A stretch of 10,426 bases of DNA from Candidatus Methanomethylophilaceae archaeon. Its GTDB lineage: Archaea > Thermoplasmatota > Thermoplasmata > Methanomassiliicoccales > Methanomethylophilaceae. Shown piece by piece: positions 1-7,053 of this stretch (its first letter is position 1; each line of letters opens with the position of its first letter). Under the pieces are notes generated by a model. It ran no database searches and had not been told where the DNA came from. It saw only the letters and a program-made list of their open reading frames with translations. The stretch is taken from the NCBI GenBank assembly GCA_017616575.1, contig JAFZXW010000157.1:1-10426 (forward strand). The letters run 5' to 3'. The translations under genes and the position numbers were made by a program.

Positions 1-1
1 C

Positions 2-2416
2 GTGAACCCGGAAGACGCTCTGGTCTACGACATCGGAGCGAAGAACGGCGGCAAGCCGGTGCAGCCGAACAGCAGGGTGGAGGTGAAGGTCCCGGTGTCG
101 TTCTCCGAGGACGTGCAGGTATATTCCATCAAGAACGGCGCAGTCACGAAGCTGGATTCCTCGGTTTCCGGAGGCAAAGTCGTCTTCAGGACCAACTCGC
201 TTTCAACGTTCGTCATCGGAACAAAGCCCACACCTCAGCATTCCCTGTCAGTCAACACTGAGAGCACGAGGGTCTCCGTCGACGGAGGCGCGTCCGTGGT
301 GTCCTATTCCGGTAGCTTCGCGGAAGGGACCAAGGTCGTCTTAGTGGCGCAGCCTGACGACGGCTACACTTTCACCGGTTATTACATCGGCGGGAGCCTG
401 TTGTCCAGCGAGCCCAGGCTGGAGTACTCCGTAACGTCCGATGCCTCCATAAGGGCGGTGTCGGAGCCTGCGAAGTACCAGGTCAGGCTCTCGGGGGACG
501 ACTGCGCCATATACGTGAACGGAAGGAACGTCGGAGGGAGCTTCGACGAGAGGCTGGAGATCGGGACCCACGTCCAGGCCAACGCGGTCGCCCTCGAGGG
601 GTACACCGTGTCCGGATGGAGCGGTACTTTCCAGTCCAAGGACTCGGTATGCGACTTCTTCGTGAACGGGGACGTCGACGTCAAAGCCGTCACCGAGGCC
701 GCGGTTAACGGCACCGTGAAGGTCACCGTTAAGCTGGTCCTTTCCGGGCCCGCCGCGGACGATTACGGAAGCATATTCGTCGGCTCCAAAGAGGTCGGCA
801 CGACGTATATCGTCACCTTGGAGACCGAAGGCGCCCCGGCGACCGTATCCGTTTTGATACCATCCGGATACCTGTTCGACGGATGGATGTACGAGGGGAT
901 GACGTACCAGTCCAAGAGCCTGGCCATCAAGGCGGGGTCGGACGACATGGAGGTCGTGGGCATGGTCGTGTCCGCGCCGTCCCATATGATGCGGGTCGTG
1001 GCCGAAGGCGGCACCGTGTACATGGACGGGGAGGCGACGGACCGCATGGAGGTCAAGGAAGGGGTCTCCGTGATCCTGTCCCAGGTTCCTGAGGACGGGT
1101 ACAGGTTCGTCGGATGGTTCGTCGGGGACGGCTGCGTCTCCACTTCCGAGCACTACAACGCCATCATGGGGACCTCCGACGTCACTTATGAGGCCAGATA
1201 CTCCAAGACAGTCTACGACGTAGACCTGACGGCCATCAACGCCACCTTGGTGGTGGACGGCGTCAGCTGCGGCGGCTCCTATCAGGGAACGGTCCCGGAA
1301 GGAGGGGAGATGGTCTTCGAGGCGGTCCCCGCCGAGGGGTTCGTGTTCGACAGTTGGATCCTGAACGGAGAGCTGTATTCCAAGTCCAAGATCACGGTGA
1401 AGGGCGTCTCGTCCGACATCGTGGCGACGGCCAAGGCCGTGCCTGCGCCGATGTGCTCCATCGCCGTCTCCATAAACGACGGGACGATCGAGTACGGCGG
1501 CGAGGACGTCGGCGCCCACGCGGTGATCGAGGTCCGCGAGGGCCAGAGCGTGACCCTGAAGGCCAAGCCCGACTACGGGTACGCGTTCAGGTACTGGGTC
1601 AGCGGCGACAGGGTCCTCTCGTCGAAGGCGGAGTACACCTTCTCCGCCCCCGGGGACATGTCGGTCTCCGCAGTGGTGGAGAGCACCCTGAGGGACGTCA
1701 CGGTCAAGGCGGCGAACGGCGGGCTCATCATAAACAGCGTGAACGTCGGCTCCGAGTACAGGACCAAGCTGTACCTGGGCGAGGACCTGGTCGTCAACGC
1801 AGCGCCCGGCCCCGGATACACGTTCTCCAGATGGGACGTCAACGGGAAGATATACGGCGCGGAGTACCAGTCCCTCAGGATCGTCATGGGATCCTCGGAC
1901 ATACTGGCCGTGGCCGAGATGGCCCCGATGGAGGACTCCACCCTCCAGGTCGTCGTCCTGAACGGCACGGTCAGGGTGAACGGCGAGGACTGTGGAAGTT
2001 CTTACTCGGCGGTGGCCTCGGCGGGGGAGGAGTACACCCTCGTCGCGGTCCCCGACAACGGATATTCCTTCGACCATTGGATCATAGACCGCGATACCAG
2101 CGACTATCAGCAGATAACAGTGACTATGGGCACCGATCACGTCAACGTCAGCGCCGTCATGAAGAAGAACGATGTCCACAGGCTGACCGTCTCCATACAG
2201 AACGGAAAGCTGTACCTGGACGAAGTCGACAAGGGTTCAAAGATTGACGTTTACGTCGAGGACAAGCAGATTGTCAAGATCAAAGCCACTCCCGATGCCG
2301 GATACGCCTTGGCAGGATGGTACGAGGGCTCCGAGGCAGTCTATTTCGGGACGGAGTACGAGCTCCAGATCGAGGGCGACGTCGACCTCGTCGTTAAGAC
2401 CCTGCCGTCTCCTTGA
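2..2416 (+). CDS. InlB-like tandem-repeat surface protein, 5'-partial
   Basis: This is the C-terminal part of a large secreted or cell-surface protein. The frame is open at the left edge, so the GTG at base 2 is probably an internal Val and the true start lies upstream. 804 residues are visible. Residues 1-73 are beta-rich and end in a Leu-Ser-Thr-Phe-Val-Ile stretch, typical of the end of an extracellular beta domain. From about residue 80 to the end come nine repeats of about 75-90 residues, each with a Gly-Tyr/Phe-x-Phe-x-x-Trp core, resembling the Listeria-Bacteroides/InlB B-repeat and 'bacterial repeat' families. The protein stops right after the ninth repeat, with no visible C-terminal membrane helix, sorting motif or PGF-like signal, so any anchor or signal peptide must be N-terminal. 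Likely role (inference): adhesion or protein binding at the cell surface, as often proposed for gut methanogens. It ends in TGA and is followed by a terminator. Function is not determinable from sequence alone. Confidence 0.88.
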   Translation: MNPEDALVYDIGAKNGGKPVQPNSRVEVKVPVSFSEDVQVYSIKNGAVTKLDSSVSGGKVVFRTNSLSTFVIGTKPTPQHSLSVNTESTRVSVDGGASVVSYSGSFAEGTKVVLVAQPDDGYTFTGYYIGGSLLSSEPRLEYSVTSDASIRAVSEPAKYQVRLSGDDCAIYVNGRNVGGSFDERLEIGTHVQANAVALEGYTVSGWSGTFQSKDSVCDFFVNGDVDVKAVTEAAVNGTVKVTVKLVLSGPAADDYGSIFVGSKEVGTTYIVTLETEGAPATVSVLIPSGYLFDGWMYEGMTYQSKSLAIKAGSDDMEVVGMVVSAPSHMMRVVAEGGTVYMDGEATDRMEVKEGVSVILSQVPEDGYRFVGWFVGDGCVSTSEHYNAIMGTSDVTYEARYSKTVYDVDLTAINATLVVDGVSCGGSYQGTVPEGGEMVFEAVPAEGFVFDSWILNGELYSKSKITVKGVSSDIVATAKAVPAPMCSIAVSINDGTIEYGGEDVGAHAVIEVREGQSVTLKAKPDYGYAFRYWVSGDRVLSSKAEYTFSAPGDMSVSAVVESTLRDVTVKAANGGLIINSVNVGSEYRTKLYLGEDLVVNAAPGPGYTFSRWDVNGKIYGAEYQSLRIVMGSSDILAVAEMAPMEDSTLQVVVLNGTVRVNGEDCGSSYSAVASAGEEYTLVAVPDNGYSFDHWIIDRDTSDYQQITVTMGTDHVNVSAVMKKNDVHRLTVSIQNGKLYLDEVDKGSKIDVYVEDKQIVKIKATPDAGYALAGWYEGSEAVYFGTEYELQIEGDVDLVVKTLPSP
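239..2407 (+). repeat. Nine tandem InlB-like protein repeats
   Basis: Approximate residue limits within the visible protein are 80-157, 158-235, 237-326, 328-401, 404-481, 485-561, 563-643, 645-722 and 724-802. The Gly of the Gly-Tyr(Phe) core falls at residues 121, 200, 289, 366, 446, 526, 605, 687 and 767, and the following Trp at 206, 295, 372, 452, 532, 611, 693 and 773. Repeat 1 has Tyr127 where the others have Trp, and repeat 5 has Phe instead of Tyr after the Gly. The repeats are diverged at DNA level, so this is an old array, not a recent tandem duplication. Confidence 0.82.
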
Positions 2417-2424
2417 AACCATTG

Positions 2425-2452
2425 GGGGTCCCCTCCAGGGGGCCCCTTTTTT
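2425..2452 (+). terminator. Hairpin plus T-run terminator
   Basis: Bases 2425-2433 pair with 2438-2446 in a 9-bp stem (eight G-C pairs and one T-G wobble) around a 4-base TCCA loop. The hairpin is followed at once by six T residues at 2447-2452. It starts 9 bases after the TGA of the repeat protein, so it should end that transcript and insulate the citrate synthase promoter directly downstream. Archaea terminate mainly on T-runs; the hairpin may add to this. Confidence 0.78.
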
Positions 2453-2459
2453 CGGACTG

Positions 2460-2467
2460 TTAAAATA
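2460..2467 (+). promoter_or_regulatory. TATA box of the citrate synthase gene
   Basis: The sequence TTAAAATA is an A/T-rich island in a G+C-rich context, just after the terminator and about 63-70 bases before the chosen citrate synthase start. An archaeal transcription start about 25 bases downstream would fall near 2490 and leave a leader of about 40 bases. Motif match only; there is no experimental support. Confidence 0.5.
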
Positions 2468-2529
2468 TCCATTGCTTCTAACCCCTGGACAAGACCCTCC
2501 GCTTCTCGGCGGGCCGCCGGGTGTCGACG

Positions 2530-3879
2530 ATGAACAGCGACTACAAGAACTACATCGAGAAGAAGTGCGAACTCTGCATCAAGAGCGACGTCTTCTCCCC
2601 CGACCTTTATGCCAAATACGATGTCAAGAAGGGATTGCGCGACTCCAACGGCAACGGGGTCGTGGTCGGGCTCACCCACGTGTCCCAGGTCGACGGCTCC
2701 AGGAAGGAGAACGGTGTCAAGGTCCAGTGCCAGGGGAAGCTCTGCTACCGCGGATACGACATCAAGGACATCTGCGACGGGTTCGTCAATAAGAGGTTCG
2801 GGTTCGAGGAGGTCGTCTACCTGCTGCTGTTCGGGTCGCTTCCCAACGTCTCCGAGCTGGAGGAGTTCAAAAGCTACCTTTCGAGCGAGCGCAAGCTTCC
2901 GGTCACGTTCACCAGGGACGTCATCATGAACGCCGCCAGCAAGGACATCATGAACTCCATCACCAGGAGCGTCCTTTTCCTGGCGTCCTACGACAAGAAG
3001 GCGATGGACAACTCCCTCCCGAACGTCATGAGGCAGTGCATATACCTCATCAGCGTGTTCCCGATGCTCACCGTCTACAGCTACCACGCGTACAACCATT
3101 ATCTGAACGACGAGAGCATGTACATCCACAGGCCCGACCCCAGGCTGTCCACCGCCGAGAACATCCTGAGGATGCTCAGGCCGGACAAGTCCTATACTTA
3201 TCTGGAGGCCACCGTCCTCGACCTCGCCCTCGTCCTGCACATGGAGCATGGAGGGGGAAATAATTCCACCTTCACCACCAGGGTCACGACCTCCAGCGGG
3301 TCCGACACCTACGCCGTCGTCGCGGCCGCCATGTCCTCCCTGAAGGGTCCCAAGCACGGCGGCGCCAACCTGAAGGTCATGGACATGATGGACGACATCA
3401 GGAAGCACGTGTCCGACATCGGCGACGAGAAGGAGATACGCAGGTACCTGGCCCGCATCCTGGACAAGAAGGCATTCGACCATCAGGGCCTCATATACGG
3501 CATGGGCCACGCCATATACACCCTCTCCGACCCCAGGGCGGAGGTGTTCAGGTCTTTCGTGGGGAAGCTGGCCGTGGAGAAGCAGAGGCAGGCCGACTTC
3601 GGCATGTACAGCATCATCGAGAAGATAGCGCCCGAGATGATCATGTCCAGGAAAGGCACCACCGGCGTCTGCGCCAACGTGGACTTCTACAGCGGCCTGG
3701 TCTACGACATGCTGGACATCCCTAGGGAGCTGTACACGCCCTTATTCGCCATCGCGAGGATCGTCGGCTGGAGCGCCCATCGCATGGAGGAGCTCATAAC
3801 GTCCAACAAGATCCTCCGCCCGGCCTACATCAACATGATGGAGGAGAGGGAGTATGTGGACCTTGACGGAAGGCCCTGA
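2530..3879 (+). CDS. gltA: Citrate (Si)-synthase, clostridial-type
   Basis: Condenses oxaloacetate with acetyl-CoA to citrate in the cytoplasm. In methanogens this would feed an incomplete oxidative branch toward 2-oxoglutarate and glutamate. The protein has 449 residues, close to the clostridial branch of the family. Catalytic landmarks are present: His240 in HGGGNNSTF, His276 in KHGGAN, His327 in GMGHAIY, Arg336 in SDPRA, Asp385 in NVDFYSG and Arg410 in ARIVGW. The GMGHAIYTLSDPR wording replaces the GFGHRVYK form of E. coli-type enzymes and matches, from memory, Firmicutes and Bacteroidetes citrate synthases. The start at ATG 2530 is preferred because GGGTG (2519-2523) sits 6 bases upstream; an in-frame GTG at 2521 would add three residues. 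The upstream terminator and TATA box suggest its own transcript. A 2-methylcitrate synthase cannot be fully excluded, but no propionate genes are nearby. Confidence 0.92.
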   Translation: MNSDYKNYIEKKCELCIKSDVFSPDLYAKYDVKKGLRDSNGNGVVVGLTHVSQVDGSRKENGVKVQCQGKLCYRGYDIKDICDGFVNKRFGFEEVVYLLLFGSLPNVSELEEFKSYLSSERKLPVTFTRDVIMNAASKDIMNSITRSVLFLASYDKKAMDNSLPNVMRQCIYLISVFPMLTVYSYHAYNHYLNDESMYIHRPDPRLSTAENILRMLRPDKSYTYLEATVLDLALVLHMEHGGGNNSTFTTRVTTSSGSDTYAVVAAAMSSLKGPKHGGANLKVMDMMDDIRKHVSDIGDEKEIRRYLARILDKKAFDHQGLIYGMGHAIYTLSDPRAEVFRSFVGKLAVEKQRQADFGMYSIIEKIAPEMIMSRKGTTGVCANVDFYSGLVYDMLDIPRELYTPLFAIARIVGWSAHRMEELITSNKILRPAYINMMEEREYVDLDGRP

Positions 3880-3887
3880 ACATCATC

Positions 3888-3894
3888 GTTAAGG
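3888..3894 (+). promoter_or_regulatory. Possible weak TATA element of the YbjN-like gene
   Basis: GTTAAGG starts 30 bases before the ATG at 3918, nearly the same distance as the GTTAAATC element before mptD. No Shine-Dalgarno sequence is visible before 3918, so a leaderless transcript is possible. The match is weak, and cotranscription with the citrate synthase gene 38 bases upstream is an equal alternative. Confidence 0.25.
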
Positions 3895-3917
3895 ACTACC
3901 AGCATATACGTCTGGAT

Positions 3918-4376
3918 ATGTTCGGCCGGCCAAGTCGCTCAGCGGTGTTGAGGAACGTCGAGCGGGCGCTGAAAGACTCCCAGCTCAAATACGACGTCAA
4001 GGACGATGGGAACATATTCCTCGGCGCCATGGGGGACGACCTCCCGATAAACATGGCCATCATCGCTGACGACGGCAACCTCACCCTGAACATCTACTGC
4101 TTCCTGATGTTCGAGATCCCGGACTCGTTCAAGGATAAGATGATCGGCGAGCTGAACACCGTCAACAACACGATCAACAATGGCAGCTTCTTCATGACCG
4201 ACGATGAGTCCAGGATATGCTTCAAGATCGTCCAGAGCTATTACGACCATGTCCCTTCACCGAAGATGATCCAGAACCTGGTCATGATCGCTTTCAAGAC
4301 CGTCGATGTGAACGACGGCAAGCTCAAGAACCTGATCCCGGCCGGAGTCCTGAGGAAGGACGTCATGTACAACTGA
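3918..4376 (+). CDS. YbjN-domain-like small protein
   Basis: A 152-residue soluble protein with no signal peptide or membrane segment. The pattern is an N-terminal helix (about 8-22), beta strands of the type 'gnIFLGAMGDDLPINMAII' and 'NLTLNIYCFLMFEIP' (about 33-70), a helix with an Asn-rich turn (about 76-92), then a strand pair ending in 'RICFKIVQSY' and a C-terminal helix. This order resembles the YbjN / type III secretion chaperone-like fold, whose members are thought to bind other proteins; the cellular role of archaeal members is not known. ATG 3918 is the only plausible start: the frame is open back to a TGA at 3864, but no ATG, GTG or TTG precedes 3918. No Shine-Dalgarno is visible. 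It lies 38 bases after the citrate synthase stop on the same strand. Family assignment is moderate; function is unknown. Confidence 0.7.
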   Translation: MFGRPSRSAVLRNVERALKDSQLKYDVKDDGNIFLGAMGDDLPINMAIIADDGNLTLNIYCFLMFEIPDSFKDKMIGELNTVNNTINNGSFFMTDDESRICFKIVQSYYDHVPSPKMIQNLVMIAFKTVDVNDGKLKNLIPAGVLRKDVMYN

Positions 4377-4755
4377 CCGCTGTTCGTGACGCCCTTCGGT
4401 GCCGCGGCCTAAAATGAACGTGTGTCCAGATTTCTTGCGGACCCCGTGATTTAGCAGGGGCGGTCACATGCAATCCGTATAAGATAAGCATTAAATACGG
4501 CGGAAATCTCTCTTCTATCTGCGATTCACGGAACACCGTATTGGAGTCCGGCTTCTTCTTAGAGGTCATCCAACTCCCTGTGGCGGTTGTTATCATGCAG
4601 CCGCAACAGAAAGGGAGTCAGAGGGATGACCAGGTTCAATCCAATCATCGTGTCCGCGTTGTCTGTCCGTTCGATGCCGTCGATGCAGTCAGGGTCCTCT
4701 CCGTTTTCCAAGTCTGCCGAAGCTGCAGTGCTCTCGCATTTCGGAGTGTGGATTC
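4377..4755. other. 379-base intergenic region and leader
   Basis: No convincing gene is seen here. The left part (4377-4475) has no T-run terminator and no tRNA-like fold that I could find. A TATA box lies at 4490-4497. From the predicted transcription start near 4520 to the ATG at 4756 there would be a leader of about 235 bases, long for an archaeon. Short open frames exist (for example ATG 4626 to TGA 4790, 54 codons, with GGGAG at 4613-4617), but their composition is not protein-like and they overlap the next gene. The only translation signal that clearly belongs to a gene is GGAGTG at 4743-4748, seven bases before ATG 4756. Confidence 0.55.
4490..4497 (+). promoter_or_regulatory. TATA box upstream of the propeller-GTPase unit
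   Basis: ATTAAATA sits in the only A/T-rich part of the intergenic region. It is oriented toward the propeller gene 259 bases downstream. A second A/T-rich stretch (GTATAAGATAAG) lies just upstream at 4477-4488. Predicted start of transcription is near 4515-4525. Confidence 0.5.
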
Positions 4756-7053
4756 ATGGAAAAGGAATCGATAACAGAGCTGATGCTTGACCCTGATTCG
4801 TTCTATGGCGCCGTTTCCGAGGCGCTGGACAGATTCAAGGAGCCGGACCTGCAGAACGTCGAGTTTCTTGCTGTAGTCTCTTCGGTGGATTTCGCAATGA
4901 AGCACTACAGGACGCTCGCCGATGGGAAGCCGCTGGCAGAGAGGCTGTCGGAGCTATGCAGGGCGCACGGGTTCATCTCCCAGCCGGAGGTCTCCGGCCA
5001 CCCTCAGTTCTCCGCCCATGATTTGGTCATTTCTCCCAAAGGGGACCTTTGCGCCTGCATGGATTACAGGACGGTGACCATACTGGTCGCCGGCGAGATG
5101 AGACCGATCGTGTCTATAAGGATTGATCTGCTGGACGAGCATTTTCTGGACGAGTGGCGCTATCGGCTCGGCGGCTATCTGTCGTTCCCGGATTCGGAGA
5201 CCCTGAATATCGGCCGCATGTCCTGGTCCATCAGGAACTGGAAGAAAGTCCCTTTGGCGTCCGATAATTTCGACAGGGGTCGGTTAGAGAACGTGCCCCG
5301 CGGGTGGGAGGCCGTCCTCCTGTCCGCCAACGGCGACGTCCAGCTCCAGACCAGGGAGCGCGGAGGCATGTTCGGGCGTCGCGAGTACGGAATGCTGTCC
5401 CATTCTGACATGTCCTTCAAGAAGTACGAATGGCCTGAGATAACGGCCGAGGACGTCCGTGCCGCCGCCGTGTCCAACGGCAGGGCAGTGATTTTGGCGG
5501 GGGGCAGGCTGACGTCGTACAGGATCTCGAAGGACGTCCTCAGGAGGAGCCGCACGGCGGTCGTCGAGGACAGGGTCTCCGACGGCATAGTGGTCTCGTC
5601 GAACGACGGGAGGTACATGGTGGTCTCGAACGGGCTGAAGGACGACGACGGATCGGAGAGGGCGCTTCTCAGGATGATGGACGCCTCCACGGGGTCCATG
5701 GTCCGCTACAACCTCAAAGGGACGGAAGGACAGCTGTACAGCAGCCCGAGCATGCGTATGAACGAACGCCTCAGATGCGTCACCTACGGAGGCGGGAGGT
5801 ACGTGGCGCTGGAGGACGACAGCGGCAGGATAGAGGCATGGAACGTCAGCACCGGAGCGAACTATCCGAAGAACGAGGAGAGATGCCTGAAAGGGCGTAT
5901 ACTTGCTCACGGGGAGGATTCTGTCACGGTGGCGCACTGTCCGGACGGGATCGTATGCACCGGCATCCGGGACTACGACCTGCTTCTCCGCCCGTCCGGG
6001 GAGGAGAGGGCCGTCAACGTCCCCTTCGCCCCCGTCTAGGGATATCTCGCCGAGCCGCACGACGCCGACGGCGGGATCGCAATAGACTACAGGCGCGGAG
6101 AGGAGAGGTTCGGGAAAGGGTATTTCACCGGAGCCTCCAGAGAGTCCTACGGCAGCCCCAGGGACGCGACGTGCGTGCCTTCCGGATGCGAGAGGTTCGT
6201 CCCTCTTGAAGAACGCGGGGCCTTCGTCATTCCCACAGGCGATTCCACGATAGTTCTGGACAGGTTCGACTTTCCTCATCTTTATCCTGAGTCTATGGTG
6301 CCTCCCCCCATGGTGTCCAGAACCCCGCTGGAGGACGGCGCTAAGCTGCTCAGGATAAAGAAGAGGAAGGTCGGCTGGGCAAGGACCAAAGTCATCCTGG
6401 CCACGCTGCACCTAGGCATGGCCGAGGATGCGGCCGAGACCGTCATCGAAGTGCCTTTCACCTACGAGGAGGAGCCTCCAGACGCCCATCCAGACCTGGG
6501 GTCCGCCCTGAAGGAGATCGAGATATTCCGTTCCGGGGACAGATACCTGATGTGGGGGACGTGCAGGTTCTCGGGCGAGGGCCAGGGGGCCGTCTGCGGC
6601 AAGAGGATGTTCGTGCTCGAGGACGGCCGTTTCAAGGTCACTGACAGAGAGGTGGTCTCGTTCATGTCCTGCGGAGGCTCCGCAGCAAAGGTCGTCTACC
6701 GCAAGGGGCTCTTCGTACTGACGGTTGAAGGGACTGACGGCGTCATGGAGAGGCCTTTAGGCCAGTGTGATAGCATCCCGTTCGTGAGGAGCTTCGACGG
6801 ATCTTCCTGTTTGGTGGACGGTATAGAGTATAAAATCGGAGAAGGCGGCATCGTTCCAGCCGGTCGGAGGTACGGCAGCCGCCGGGAGATGTCCAGCAGG
6901 AGCTTCTTGTACAGCGGTGACGAGGAGCACCGCCGCCTGTTCGCCGACGTATCCACCGGGGAATACATGGTGCACAAGGCCGGAAGCCTGTTCATAGCCA
7001 CGGAGAGCTCTAGGACGACAATCGACGAATCCGAAGAGAGTGATACACAGTGA
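4756..7053 (+). CDS. Beta-propeller-like protein with in-frame UAG (probable Pyl428)
   Basis: Read through the TAG at 6037-6039, this is a 765-residue protein. I do not recognise a named family. Residues 1-80 are helical and acidic. From about 86 on there are repeated blade-like units of the WD40/PQQ style, for example 'HDLVISPKGDLCACMDYRTV' (88-107), 'IVVSSNDGRYMVVSNG' (about 278-293) and 'RYVALEDDSGRIEAWNVSTG' (about 347-366). Blade-like strands continue after the UAG to about residue 740. There is no signal peptide or membrane helix. The start is set by GGAGTG at 4743-4748, seven bases before the ATG. After the UAG the same frame stays open for 337 codons and its TGA overlaps the GTG start of the next gene by four bases, which argues that the downstream half is translated with the upstream half. 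Likely role (inference): a cytoplasmic protein-interaction platform for the membrane GTPase. A stop-split pseudogene or sequencing error is the main alternative. Confidence 0.74.
6037..6039 (+). other. In-frame UAG, candidate pyrrolysine codon
   Basis: Codon 428 of the propeller-like gene, in the context Val-UAG-Gly. The frame is open on both sides (427 codons before, 337 after) with similar composition. A conventional restart would have to use GTG 6175, 135 bases downstream, leaving in-frame coding-like sequence 6040-6174 unexplained. Reading as pyrrolysine is inferred from the likely lineage; pylT and pylSBCD are not in this window. Confidence 0.65.

Noticed and set aside
341..2179. 612-codon open frame on the - strand opposite the repeat protein
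   Set aside because: Its translation is rich in Val, Asp, His and Arg with no domain pattern, as expected for the shadow of a G+C-rich gene. The + frame has clear repeats.
2341..3510. 389-codon open frame on the - strand opposite citrate synthase
   Set aside because: It crosses the terminator and promoter and lies opposite conserved catalytic motifs of citrate synthase; no family features.
4626..4790. Small 54-codon open frame with GGGAG upstream
   Set aside because: Ser/Ala-rich with no recognisable feature, and it overlaps the well-supported start at 4756 in another frame. Possible but not supported.
5284..6411. 375-codon open frame on the - strand opposite the UAG of the propeller gene
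   Set aside because: Composition (His, Arg, Pro, Val rich) is that of a shadow, and no ribosome binding or promoter signal was found for it. The + frame has a Shine-Dalgarno and coupling to the next gene.
6175..7053. Independent gene starting at GTG 6175
   Set aside because: No clear ribosome binding site, and the same frame is open and coding-like from 6040 back through the UAG. Better treated as the C-terminal half of the gene starting at 4756.
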